Both the position numbers and the translations under genes were made by a program. The notes below the pieces were generated by a model, which ran no database searches, had not been told where the DNA came from, and saw only the letters and a list, made by a program, of their open reading frames with translations. From Thysanoteuthis rhombus (taxonomy: Eukaryota > Mollusca > Cephalopoda > Oegopsida > Thysanoteuthidae), in NCBI GenBank assembly GCA_963457665.1, contig OY735209.1, forward strand, positions 58,315,019 to 58,379,018: a stretch of DNA of 64,000 nt, given 5' to 3'. Positions 54,876-64,000 of this stretch are shown here, piece after piece. The number at the start of each line of letters is the position of its first letter. Position 1 is the first letter of the stretch.

Positions 54876-55175
54876 TGTTATAAAGAAATGGATATATGAT
54901 CCGCCTGAATGATTATAAATTGTGTTAGATTATACTGAAACTTTTATGTGAAATGATCTCCCTTTATCTCACAGTGAATGTATAATTTGGCCTAGACAGT
55001 GCCAATAGAATAAACAATAAAATTCCCAGCAGCGGCCACATTTTCTTTGATTGTTTTTCTTATTAACATTGTCTTGGCCAAATGATACATTCACCGTGTA
55101 ATAACAAGAGATCATTTCAATTATAGTTTCAATATAATCATTCTGTCAGATCATATATCCATTTCTTAATAACAT
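54876..55175. mobile_element. SINE S2 inverted pair, nearly symmetrical
   Basis: Left arm 54876-55013: TTATAAAGAAATGGATATATG, GAATGATTATAAATTG, AAATGATCTCCC, CACAGTGAATGTATAATTTG. Right arm 55022-55173: GCGGCCACATTTTCTTTG, GGCCAAATGATACATTCAC, GAGATCATTTCAATTATAG, GTCAGATCATATATCCATTT, CTTAATAAC. The arms would pair over most of their length, with a small deletion in the right arm. No tRNA head is kept. It could alternatively be a foldback DNA transposon derived from the SINE. Confidence 0.65.
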
Positions 55176-55179
55176 ATAC

Positions 55180-55640
55180 ATGCATATATACATGTATATT
55201 TGTATTTTCACTCGCATATACGTCTATCAATGAATGCATGTACATGGAGACATATGTGTACCCTATGTATATACACGTGTGTTTTTGTGTGTAAAACTAT
55301 GTCTCTATGAATGTATGTGTTTCACTGTGTTTGTGTGCTTGTTAGTACTATCTTGTGTATCCCTGAGGTTGTCTTCATTAATTGGTTTTGACATCAGCCT
55401 ACAGAAGTATCATAATGAGCGTAATCAAAATGGATTTTATTTCTGGGTGGTATTCCATGTGTTTTTTGAAGTCTCTGTTAAAATTGGTTGACAGCACCCA
55501 TGCCACCAGTCAGCCAACCTGCCCAGCCCAGCCCATTGATGAGAGTAAGTCTTTGGTAAATAAGAGACCAACTTGATCTGAAGCTATGTAACAGTAGGAT
55601 GGTTGGGGCTGGATTCTCCGAGGCTGCTTAGTTGAGTTCA
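55180..55640. other. No gene seen
   Basis: TG-rich low-complexity sequence (55230-55350), then a patch with acceptor-like GGTTGACAG at 55488-55496 and donor-like GAGAGTAAGTC near 55543-55553 that could bracket a 50 bp exon. The enclosed peptide is P/Q-rich and uninformative. Confidence 0.35.
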
Positions 55641-55644
55641 GAAT

Positions 55645-56005
55645 TCAAGTGAATCTGACTGGCTAGCTATGGATGTATGTATGTATAATGTGTACAGGCC
55701 TCACCAATCTTCTTGTTTTTTTTTGGGGGGGGGATCTCACCAAATGGATAGGGGAAGGGGGGGGTAAGTTGGAATGTAAGATGATGCTAAATTTATCCCT
55801 CAGTCCATGTCCAACAAAATTCACACTTCTATTTGAAAATTTAGACTTTTTTTAGTAATCACTGACCAACAAAAGGTGAGAGAAGTTACATATTCATTGA
55901 TTATCCCTTTTCCTTATTTTTTCATTGATCATCCCTACTCTACATGTTGCCAAAAGACATTGGTTGCTTGACAGTTTCTGATGAGTGACTAACCTGAGCT
56001 CTTAT
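55645..56005 (-). repeat. Dispersed repeat family R copy
   Basis: GTATGTATGTATAATG at 55676-55691 sits at the microsatellite slot of the family. TTTTTTAGTAATCACTGACC, AAAAGGTGAGAGAAG, TTCATTGATTATCCC and CAGTTTCTGATGAGTGACTAACC follow. Confidence 0.7.
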
Positions 56006-56079
56006 TCATTTTTTTTTGTTTTTTCAATTTTTCTTTTTAATCATTTTTTCTTTCTCAACAAAATCCTCAGGGAATCCTC

Positions 56080-56235
56080 TTTTGCATGGTACTGGCCTCT
56101 GGGTCTGAAGCGAAGGTTTAAATCCTGCCTCGTGGTACTGGATGGGAAGATGGATAGTCTATAGTCACACTGAAGAGTTGTGATACAACAAAACAGCTGT
56201 ATGTGGAAGACACAATGATATATATACATGTATAT
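56080..56235 (+). mobile_element. SINE family S1 copy, lacking the leader
   Basis: The tRNA-like head starts at about TGGTACTGGCCTCTGGG, B-box-like AAGGTTTAAATCC near 56114, body ATAGTCTATAGTCACACTG and ACAACAAAACAGCTG. It ends at GACACAATGATATATATAC. Confidence 0.7.
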
Positions 56236-56339
56236 ATATCGGGATTTCCCCCCATTCTCTCTTTATGGTTTGCAAGCTTGTATTGCAGACCAATTTGCTA
56301 ATTCTATCTCTTCTAGATTAGTTGGACCGGTTAAATGAT

Positions 56340-56545
56340 TATTAGGTCCCCTACTGTACTGTGCAAATTATTCTCAAAGACCAATGTGCTGAAATATTGT
56401 ATTGAATCCTCAGTGAAAGTTAGACCTCTGTGGCCTTATGTTAGACTAAGCTAAGCTTAGTAAATAACTATAGACCAATTTGCTGGTATAGTATATATAA
56501 GCCCTTCTGGGAGCTCCACAACTGTAGTCTTGGACCAGACTATAT
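56340..56545 (+). mobile_element. SINE family S4 copies, decayed
   Basis: GTATTGAATCCTCAGTG near 56399, then GGCCTTATGTTAGACTAAGC and AAGCTTAGTAAATAAC, matching S4 core and tail. A second, poorer unit follows near 56490-56540. Confidence 0.5.
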
Positions 56546-56634
56546 TCTAGTGTATAATCACTTCTTTCCCTCTCTTCCATTGTTTATTTCTTTCTTCCTT
56601 TGGCTCTCTATCATTATTCCATTTGCAATTACCA

Positions 56635-56657
56635 TATATATATATATATATATATAT
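56635..56657. repeat. (TA)n tract 5' of SINE S1
   Basis: A TA run ending at TACCCCAATTCAGGG, the S1 leader. Confidence 0.85.
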
Positions 56658-56942
56658 ACCCCAATTCAGGGTTGAGCACTCTTTAAGTGAGTTAACTCGT
56701 TCATTGTAAGATTATGCAATGCTCTTCCATCAGAATAGTGCACTCTGGTGGATGGGGAATATATGCTAAAAAAATATATCGCTTATATTTAACCTTACTG
56801 ACAGTCCAGTTACGTGGCGCAGAGGTAGAATACCGGCCTCCGGGTCTGAAGCAAAGGTTTCAATTCTGCCTCGTGGTATTGGATGGGATAATGGATAGTC
56901 TATAACCACACTGAAGAGTTGTAATACAACGAAATTGCTGTC

Positions 56943-56950
<8 letters not shown>
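56658..56950 (+). mobile_element. SINE family S1 copy with the best A box
   Basis: Leader CAATTCAGGGTTGAGCAC, AAGTGAGTTAACTCG, GTGCACTCTGGTGGATGG. Head: ACGTGGCGCAGAGGTAG (A box TGGCGCAGAGG at 56815-56825), then AAGGTTTCAATTCTGCC (B box) near 56861. Body with ATAGTCTATAACCACACTG, ending CACAATAATATATATA. The 63-codon + frame inside is fortuitous. Confidence 0.85.
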
Positions 56951-56983
<33 letters not shown>

Positions 56984-56990
56984 TATATGT
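56951..56990. repeat. (TA)n tail of S1
   Basis: A TA array with one TATACATA interruption, directly 3' of the S1 body. Confidence 0.9.
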
Positions 56991-56994
56991 ATAC

Positions 56995-58790
56995 CAAACT
57001 ACAAATCTGTAATTTAATATTCAGTAAGTGATGGGTTTATTTCATAAATGCTTGATACACAACATTTAGTTAGAGTAGAGCTTTGAATATGGTGAAATAA
57101 TGAATTTGCAACTCAAACATGTTTATGTTTCTGCCCTTTGGGTTTGAGGAACTTTTCGTTGATTTTCGTAGTAAATTTTTGTGTTCCTGTACAAGAGAAC
57201 GTAAGTTTGGATTCAGAGAGTCAAAAAATGATATCATATTGAGCACTTTTGGCTAAACAACTAACCATTTTCAAGGTCTTTGACAATTCCACAATTATTT
57301 CAACCATGGTGCATTTAATTCATTCTCTTGCGGTTCATCTTGAAAATTTTAAAGGTGTTATCGTTGAGCTTTTCCCTTATCATTATCATATCCCTCCCAA
57401 GCCAAGCCATATGACCCCCCCTCCCCGGGCAGAGCTGGCCATAAAAACCAATCACTGGCACATTGTCAAAGAAATAAGGATCTAGGGTCTATCTATGGAA
57501 GTAGTAAAATTCTCACTGTTCTCAGGATATAGGTTGGAGGGTTGAACACCAACTTTTTAACAAAAAAGCCATAGTTAAGTTCTTGAAAAGAAAAAAAAGA
57601 TTATCAGTGTTAAAAGATCACCCTTTCAAACTAAAGAAGTCCCAGTCTGATTCAGATAAGTGCCGCTGTTTTCACGTTACATTTGTCAAGTTCCATTTTC
57701 TTTAATCTTTAACCTTACTTTAAATTCCGTGGGAAGCGTTCCCTTTCTGTCATTCTTTCTCTCTCTCTATCAAACACATACCAAAAGAGATCGCAAGGGT
57801 AAAACCTTTCAATTTTTAATTGTATATTGTAACATGCCACTAACCCCAAATTTCCCTTTTAGTTGTTTCCAAATGAAAGTGTTTACTAATGGATCTTTGG
57901 TTAGATAGGTGGCAAGTTAAGCATCTGGATAGGGTGATAGTTGCATGTTCCGACATAAACTATTATTACTGACTCCTCCTGTAATTGTATAAGAAATAAA
58001 TAATGTTGCATGTGATAACTGAATGAAAAGAGAGATATGCACAGTTGCATGCAGTATTGAAAATGCAAATACAATTCAACTTAATAAGATATATTTATCA
58101 GAAAATACACAAGATTAGGTTGATACAGTTTTCATTATTGGATAAGAAGAAATATGTTTTATAGACCGGTTCGCTACTTAGCTTTAAAGAATATTTTTTT
58201 GATGTAAAAAGTCTTGAATTTTCAGTGCAGATAAAGAAGTAGTTCAAAGTTGAGTATGGCCAATATGTGTTTGTATTCATTCATATGTGTTGACAGGCAA
58301 AACTTATGTGTAAGTTTGTATGCATGTAAGTGCGTATTTACATCGATCAAAAAGATGCGCACATTGTTGTACGGACAGAGAAACTCATCATACCTACCTT
58401 AAAGGTGTGCATTCTGAAATCTGACTAAGAATGAATTTTGCTTTTCTTGCAAGTGGTGTGCGGTTTTGGGTGGATTGGTAGATTTCTTAGCATTGGCTTG
58501 CTTTTTTAACCACCTCTAAAAGATAATTCGTAGTGAGGATTTCGGATGTTTTTCTAGACTCCATGTCTCCAAAGAATATCATACTGCACCATTAGTTGAT
58601 TATTCGGAGAAATGTGCCTGAGAGTTCTATTATCTGCATCATGTACGGGGAAGTGATTTTGATAAGAATATTCTGTGTTGACTTAGCTTGAGTGGTCAGT
58701 AAAAATATGGAAAATATGTGAAAAAAAAAAAATTCTTATTACTTTGTTTTGTTTTTCAATTAAGAACCAAAGATAATCTATTTTTTTTAC
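56995..58790. other. Anonymous 1.8 kb, no gene seen
   Basis: Contains CAAACATGTTTATGTTTCTGCC (57116 onward), shared with 28824, which marks a small dispersed repeat. Frames at 57249-57485 and 57660-57908 are not recognised. Confidence 0.45.
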
Positions 58791-58994
58791 AAATTTCTCT
58801 TCTTGTCAATGACTTCTCTCTTTACTCATTAATGCTTTCCTCAAATTCTTTTCTTATTCTTTTCATTTCTTCATCTTTCCCCACTTCCTTTTTTTTTCTT
58901 TGTTTACCCTGATCTTATTCTTCACTTTTTGTAACATTTCTTTTCAAGAAAATTTTCATTCTTCCCTTCTTTCACTACTCTTTCCCAATGCCAG

Positions 58995-59190
58995 TTCCAT
59001 TCTTCCCAACTGACAGGCGACCAAATGACAAGCCCTTCACAATAGACCTCATTATAAAAACCCTGCTGATGACCTTCTCCTTCATTTCCCTCTCTTGCCC
59101 TCAAGCCCCATACATCCCAAATTATAATACCCTAACACTGACCTACCAAGAAAGCAGTCAGCCCTCCAGAGACCGAAAGGAAAATAGAAG
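58995..59190 (+). CDS. Candidate 196-bp exon of an unidentified transcript
   Basis: A long pyrimidine tract (from about 58850) ends in TTTCACTACTCTTTCCCAATGCCAG at 58994, an excellent acceptor context. A consensus donor GAAGGTAAGGG has its GT at 59191. The frame through it is open and reads PTDRRPNDKPFTIDLIIK, TLLMTFSFISLSCPQAP, YIPNYNTLTLTYQESSQPS, RDRKENR, reaching a stop only across the donor. The interval is less AT-rich than its flanks. I recognise no protein; it may be a non-coding or 5' UTR exon, or chance. Confidence 0.3.
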
Positions 59191-59261
59191 GTAAGGGTTA
59201 TTGTTAGCCTTGCTCAGTATATGGTCGTCAAATCAGGTGGAAAAGGATGTGTAGAAATGGA

Positions 59262-59298
59262 TCTGGGGGGGGGGGTCTAGAGGGTCGGGGGGGGGGAC
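59262..59298 (+). other. G-run cluster, possible G-quadruplex
   Basis: Two runs of ten or more G (59265-59275, 59288-59296) flank AGAGGGTC. With four or more G tracts available this could fold as a G-quadruplex. Long runs are also sites of polymerase slippage. Confidence 0.5.
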
Positions 59299-59299
59299 A

Positions 59300-59725
59300 G
59301 CTAATCAGTGCCGGATTAACTATGTAGCAAAAGCAGTTATTCTGAGGGTCCTGCACCAAATGCATGCAAGCGATCAATTCTGATTTTGTGATTCTGCACT
59401 TGCTCTATTATAGCACAAAAATTATTAAAAAAATTAAAAAATTATAAATTTTATGAATGACTGAGTGTTAAAAGTTGGTGATTTTAGCCTATTATCACCT
59501 TGGATTTTAACACAGCAAATGAGCATATGGTATCTATGTATTACATATACAATGCATAAATACAAAAGCATTTGAAACTGATGACATAGCTGCTGCACAA
59601 AGATTAAACTCGCATTCAATATTTTTTATCAAGAAATGAATATCTGGCATTATGCTGGGACGTTTGAGTCTGATATTTCCTCTCAAACATAGATCAAGTC
59701 TTTTCTATAATTTTGAGAGAAGTCA
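59300..59725. other. No gene seen
   Basis: It begins with AATCAGTGCCGGATTAACTATG, which may be the edge of an unlisted repeat, then AT-rich anonymous DNA. The minus frame 59434-59619 is unrecognised. Confidence 0.4.
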
Positions 59726-59869
59726 CCATCATTCTAAGAGTGTTTCAGACAATGGGTTGTGACTGCCATTGCTCAACAAGAATATTGTATTGAATTCTTT
59801 GTTTAAAAAAAGGAAACTCACTGTCGATATTTGAACAACTGTAGTGTCTAAATTTGAAGTCTTTTGAAA

Positions 59870-60218
59870 AAATTGCATCAAAGAATAAATATGATCAGAA
59901 TGAATTCTCTTTATGACATCAATAGTGTTTTCCACAAGAAAAAATCTGGAAAAGAGTGAAAAAACACCTAGAACCATCAATATTATGTAGAATCTAGATG
60001 TTATTATTAAATCCATCTGAATGGGTCTCCAAAAAGGTCAATAGAGATTTTCTTCTAAAAATTGAAAAAAATTTTTTAAAAGGTTAAAGTGGAGCCCTGA
60101 TGCCAATTTTCAAGTCTGTAGACAAAAAGGTTTGACCAAGAGCATTGGATCACAGAAACAAACACATACACTTATAAAAAAAGGATAGAAAGCTTTGCCA
60201 TTTTGATGGCTACGGTCA
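59870..60218 (-). repeat. Dispersed repeat family X copy
   Basis: On the minus strand it runs GTAGCCATCAAAATGGCAAAG, TTTCTATCCTTTTTTTATAAG, TTGAAAATTGGCATC, ATAACATCTAGATTC, GTGGAAAACACTATTG, GAATTCATTCTGATC. The associated minus frame (59729-60016) contains VENTIDVIKRIHSDHIYSLM, mirrored at 47963-48154. Confidence 0.6.
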
Positions 60219-60339
60219 ATTGTTAATATCTCAATGTAAAAACCATGAAACAAGTTGTATAGTATGCATTCCTGAAAATAGAATAACTCATATAACTCAT
60301 AAAGAAACCTTCTCTTTCTGCACAGATAGTACAGCTGAA

Positions 60340-60390
60340 GAAGGCTGTAGAACTGATCAGCCAAAACATTGCGGGAACAACATTGATTAC
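60340..60390 (+). repeat. Second decayed hammerhead-like motif
   Basis: CAGCTGAAGAAGGCTG, loop, CAGCCAAAACATTGCG. It resembles the S3 core CTGATGA-GGCC-loop-GGCC-GAAAC, with a five-base stem (GGCTG/CAGCC) but with CTGAAGA in place of CTGATGA and CAAAAC in place of CGAAAC. No tRNA-like head is visible nearby. Confidence 0.4.
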
Positions 60391-60479
60391 AAAAAAAAAT
60401 GAATTCAATTGTCTGAAAAACTCTTGTGAAGATATCAAGTTTTTTTAGTTTTTTAAAAAGATGAAGCACCATCAACCAT

Positions 60480-61075
60480 TAATAGTTCTTTTTATTTGTG
60501 TCTATTTCATCTCAATTCAAATTTCTTTCCACTGTGACTATTCAGTTATTAGTGAACAGCACGGATTTGAAATAAGTTATCTGTGAGATACAAAGTCACG
60601 TTTTTTTTGCCTCAAAAAGTCTGGTTTGAACCATCTGCACTGTCACTTTGGCTATAAGGTTTTTATTACGGACAGAAGATCAAACCTAACCATACAGACT
60701 TAACCCTTGATTTTTCTCCTGATCATTCAGCCCCATATTTGTTATTGTTTCTGCATGTGCTTGTTGTATAAGTAGTATAAATATCATCTTGATTTTATTC
60801 TTCTAGATGAAGCATTGTCAACCCTTATTAATTTTTAACCAGTATTTCTTTCATCTTAATTTGAGTGGCTTTTCGTTGCAACTACTCACAGCTGTAGGTG
60901 GAGGGTTTGAGTGGTTGCAATCGCAAGATACATGCACTCACTTATACTGAATTACACAGTGAAGAAGCCCATGTGTACACAATCTGATTTTGTTTAGATA
61001 TTGGGCTTGATTGTTCTGTTTGACTGACTTTTCTTTATATGTCAACCTCTCAAGTATCCCAACAAGCAAAGCCAT
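60480..61075. other. No gene seen
   Basis: Anonymous sequence with a loose duplication: TTTATTTGTGTCTATTTCATCTC near 60491 and CAGTATTTCTTTCATCTTAATTTG near 60840, each followed by similar phrases. No family assigned. Confidence 0.4.
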
Positions 61076-61084
61076 TGTTCTGCC

Positions 61085-61190
61085 TCTTCTCTCCATCTCC
61101 TCCTCACTCTCTCTTTCCCTCTCTCTTTTTCTTTCATTCTTTCTCTCTCTCTTCATCTCTCTTCATCTCTCTTTTTCTCCGTCGCAAATC
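61085..61190 (-). repeat. Pyrimidine-rich + strand tract
   Basis: CTCTCTTTCCCTC-type sequence. The frames 61011-61260 (+) and 60938-61156 (-) across it are composition-driven. Confidence 0.75.
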
Positions 61191-61349
61191 AGTTCTCCTC
61201 CTTTTCCCTAAAGGGGAGGGCAATTTTTATGACTTATGTTATGTTTATCATCAGCACTGAATGAGAGAAAATCAAATTAGGGTAGCCAGGCTCAACGGTA
61301 ATATTTGTGTCCCATCCAGCAGTTAACAATAATGTAAACATACATACAT

Positions 61350-61460
61350 AAAAATGCATATAGTTATTTATCCAGCCTACCTTAGTTTGGCACAAAATCA
61401 CAATAATGGGGCTTCCAGGGAAGATCAAGCTTGCTGCTCAGTAGGAATGGTCTTCAGGAT
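61350..61460 (-). mobile_element. SINE S4 fragment, reverse
   Basis: CTACCTTAGTTTGGCACAAAATC and GGGGCTTCCAGGGAAGATCAAG on + correspond to the reverse complement of an S4 tail and core, strongly diverged. Confidence 0.4.
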
Positions 61461-61664
61461 CAACTTACTATAATAACTATTAACCAACAAATAACAGTGA
61501 CATCACTTGTAATTTTCTGAAACTGAGCCGTATTGAGCAGCTGAAGATCCTTCCAAGAAATTCCCTAATAATTTTTGTGTCAATACAGAAATAAGTGAAT
61601 TTCAGTTTACATTGTGGGATCGTTGGTTCTTCCGGCAGTAAAGCTTTATACGTATTTATATATG

Positions 61665-61913
61665 ATTAACACTGCCTAATTCAGGGTTGAGCACTCTTTA
61701 AGTGAGGTAACTCATTCATTAAAAGCTTATGCAATGCTCTTCCAACGTAGGAATAGAGCACTCTGGTGGATGGGTAATATATGCATGAGTAAATATATTG
61801 CTTAAATTCAACCTTACTGACCGTCCAGTTCCGTGTTGCAGAAGTAAGATGCTAGCCTCTAGGTCTGAAGTGAAGGTTTTGATCCTATCTCATGGTACTG
61901 GATGGGATAATGG

Positions 61914-61947
<34 letters not shown>

Positions 61948-62012
61948 GTCATCAACAGACAGCTGTTTTGTTGTATTACAACTCCTCAGTATGGCTATAG
62001 ACTATCCATTAT
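61665..62012. mobile_element. SINE S1 copies, tail-to-tail around a TA array
   Basis: A forward S1 (61672-61916) has leader CCTAATTCAGGGTTGAGCAC, head GTCCAGTTCCGTGTTGCAG, B-box-like AAGGTTTTGATCC near 61875, and ends at TGGATGGGATAATGGATATA. A TA array (61914-61940) follows, then a reverse S1 tail (61941-62012: TTATTGTGTCATC, AACAGACAGCTGTTTTGTTG, TATGGCTATAGACTATCC). The two face each other across the array. The + frame 61798-62244 is fortuitous. Confidence 0.7.
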
Positions 62013-62014
62013 AT

Positions 62015-63540
62015 ATATGTATACATATATGTATGTATACATAAGGCCCAGCTTTTCTTTTCATTATTTAAATTTATTGGAAAATACAGTTTGCTGCTTA
62101 AACAATAAGTTAGGAAAATTAGTAGTAATACTAGAAATGAAAAATCAAAGAATCCATTTAAAAATGGAAGACATGGTTCCCCTTGTGGTGAAGCAAATTG
62201 ACATAAACAGATCAAATACAATGTCAAAGGTTAATGAAAAGTAAAAAAAGATCATTTTCAAAGAGGAACTGATCAGTCATAGATGGATGAAGTCTGATTT
62301 ATAACAGGTTTTAAGACATTCAAGCATACTTTGGCAGTAATTTCTGTTTCAAGCAAGTTTTAGTTAAACACGACAGATAGCTTCAAAGGATTTTAACGCC
62401 CATTGTTAGTAGTATCAGTGATAAAAGTTTATTCAAACAGGATTGAGTAATCAACAGTGACATAGTTTCTATTCAGAAGTTTCCGGTGACTTGTTTTTCT
62501 ACTCGGCTCTAAATAGAACAGATTCTGCTGAATAGATGATAATTTGCATCAAGTTATTTCATGATGTTTCTTTCACAGAAACAGATATTGAAGATGTTAA
62601 ACCAGAAGATCCTAAACAAAAAGTGATAATCTAAAAAAATTATAATTCGTCTAAAGTCTTCCATTTTTGTGGAGAAATGTATCTTTTATTAGAAAAAAAA
62701 ATAGAAGTAAGAAAATATTGAAATTTTTTTTTTTTTCTGAAAAATTCTACTTGAAATATGGTTTATTCAAATGCATTTTTCTTCACTGGATTATTCATAA
62801 AACATTTTTTATTTTTCTTATCTGAAAAAAAAATGTATTTAATGAAATATTACAAATGGGAACATTTATTTATTCTTCAAATTCTTTATTCTTCAAATTC
62901 TTTATTCTTCAAATTCCTCGACATACCATGCAATATAAAGTACAATTACTATTTAGAATACAATATTAATGACAATGATGTGTAGAATTTTATTTTCTTA
63001 AGAAAAGATTTTTTTATACAGTTTAAATGAATAAATTAGAAAGTAGACAACAATGTTTATTCATAATCCAGAAAAGAAAAATATATCTAAATAAATTCTA
63101 TGCTGAAAGAATACCAATAAAATTAGTTTTTTTCTGAGGAAAAAGGAAAAATTTATGCATATGGACAAAAAATACCATTAAAAAGTTATTACTTTGTTCA
63201 GAATAACTAATATTATTTACTTATTTCTGGATAGAAATCTTCAGCACATCTGTTTTTTTTGTTACTGACAGGCAGTGTAGAGTCAAGTCCACCTAAATCT
63301 GGGCTGGAAGTGAATTAGCTGAAGTAAATGAAGCCCTTGAGGTGAAAACTTCTGGAATGGAAAAATCAGTTCAAATTTATAGTTTCATTTAAAATCAAAT
63401 TATCCAGTGAAACCTTTGAAAACTCCAATGTTCTATGTCCTTTGCCATGAAAAGATGCAACGCTATGCAAAATTTCAACTTCCTATATGAAAAATTGTGA
63501 CCTACAAAGTGGAACAGAGAGACAGGCAGGCTTTGATTTT
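62015..63540. other. Anonymous AT-rich 1.5 kb, no gene seen
   Basis: Contains a perfect 16-bp tandem triplet, TTTATTCTTCAAATTC, at about 62869-62916. The frame before 62244 ends in a protein-like stretch (MEDMVPLVVKQIDINRSNT), but without clear splice sites I leave it unassigned. Confidence 0.45.
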
Positions 63541-63559
63541 TATTGATATATATATACAT

Positions 63560-63910
63560 ATGGATATATATTCACCACCATGGGTGTCTATGTTGCCATT
63601 TCTCCTTGGATATTTTCCAGTAGGGGACGATGGGCAGATGTATATGCCGATGGGGTAGAGGGCAAAAAATACCTGGATATTGGTTGTCAGGTAAAGGACT
63701 CGAGAATATCTGAGCTGTGACTTATCCTAAGCTGTCACGGTTCATAGTGACCTATTGATCGCCAGCCTCTATAAAGTTCCAACTTTCAAACCCACCTCAC
63801 CCTCCGTTAGAAGGCCTGACCTAGCGTATGTGAATGCATGAATAATTTTGTGTTTCATGGTTAATAAATTAACTGGGTATAATTGGTGTCTACCATAGCA
63901 AGATAGCTGG
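63560..63910. other. GC-richer unassigned segment after a short TA tract
   Basis: Begins CACCACCATGGGTGTC after a TATATA tract. Phrases such as GTAGGGGACGATGGGCAG and CCCACCTCACCCTCCG make it stand out from its AT-rich flanks. It may be an unlisted repeat that, like S1 and S2, sits beside a TA tract. No open frame of note. Confidence 0.3.
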
Positions 63911-63914
63911 AAAG

Positions 63915-64000
63915 CTTGTTTCATGAACTAATAATCTAATGTAGTGAGTTTAATACTCACTGGGTGCTCCACTTCTATGTGCAAGATTATGCTCTGATTT
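63915..64000 (+). mobile_element. SINE family S4 copy, truncated by window end
   Basis: ATGTAGTGAGTTTAATACTC then CACTGGGTGCTCCAC, followed by GTGCAAGATTATGCTC. It matches the S4 core. Confidence 0.55.

Overview
The window reads as repeat-dominated, AT-rich intergenic or intronic DNA from an animal. I recognise no complete host gene. Degenerate RTE-type LINE copies, several families of tRNA-derived SINEs, very long (TA)n arrays and kilobase-scale purine-rich strands together suggest a lophotrochozoan, most likely a cephalopod mollusc such as an octopus. That assignment is inference from repeat content, not from any species-diagnostic gene.

LINE layer. At least nine pieces of one RTE lineage (RTE-A) lie at 1-2420 (+), 8095-9470 (+), 10912-11730 (+), 15926-16300 (-), 30270-32185 (+), 36028-36391 (+), 40441-40698 (-), 43028-47741 (-, split) and 53590-53985 (+). 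They show the endonuclease SDHR motif, the fingers motif KAPGPDN, the FADD catalytic box, and a 3' end closing in (TGA)n. A second RTE-like lineage (RTE-B) lies at 49150-50090 (-). A third LINE, perhaps R4/Dong-like, lies at about 44230-46310 (-). All are broken.

SINE and short-repeat layer. Five clear tRNA-headed families, plus several single tRNA-like heads, carry A-box and B-box promoter matches. S1 sits at 4587, 50557, 56080, 56658 and 61665. S2 sits at 6393, 28733, 38895, 53990, 54190, 54600 and 54876. S3 sits at 45541-45960. S4 sits at 13435, 20830-22200, 39980, 56340, 61350 and 63915. S5 sits at 34515. A dispersed repeat of about 450 bp (family R) has nine copies, a roughly 340 bp family (X) three, and another family (Y) two, one of which has amplified a unit of about 138 bp in tandem. 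A short MITE-like element with inverted ends occupies 52911-53559.

Layout. 1-10 kb holds RTE-A copies, SINEs and TA arrays. 10-20 kb holds purine-rich blocks, Y and R copies. 20-23 kb is an S4 cluster. 23-30 kb is mostly anonymous, with one exon-like stretch at 26902-26970. 30-33 kb holds an RTE-A copy with an endonuclease. 33-43 kb mixes microsatellites, S2 and S5 inverted pairs and RTE-A tails. 43-48 kb is a three-level nest (RTE-A interrupted by an R4-like LINE, itself interrupted by a head-to-head S3 pair). 48-56 kb holds X, RTE-B, a minisatellite, the MITE and S2 copies. 56-64 kb holds S1, S4 and X copies plus anonymous AT-rich DNA.

The most interesting signal is S3. It is a tRNA-headed SINE whose body carries a hammerhead-like core (CTGATGA, stem, GAAAC), present as an inverted pair, with decayed relatives of the core at two other sites. 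A second theme is the repeated inverted pairing of SINE copies, which would give long RNA hairpins. Both are hypotheses from reading alone.
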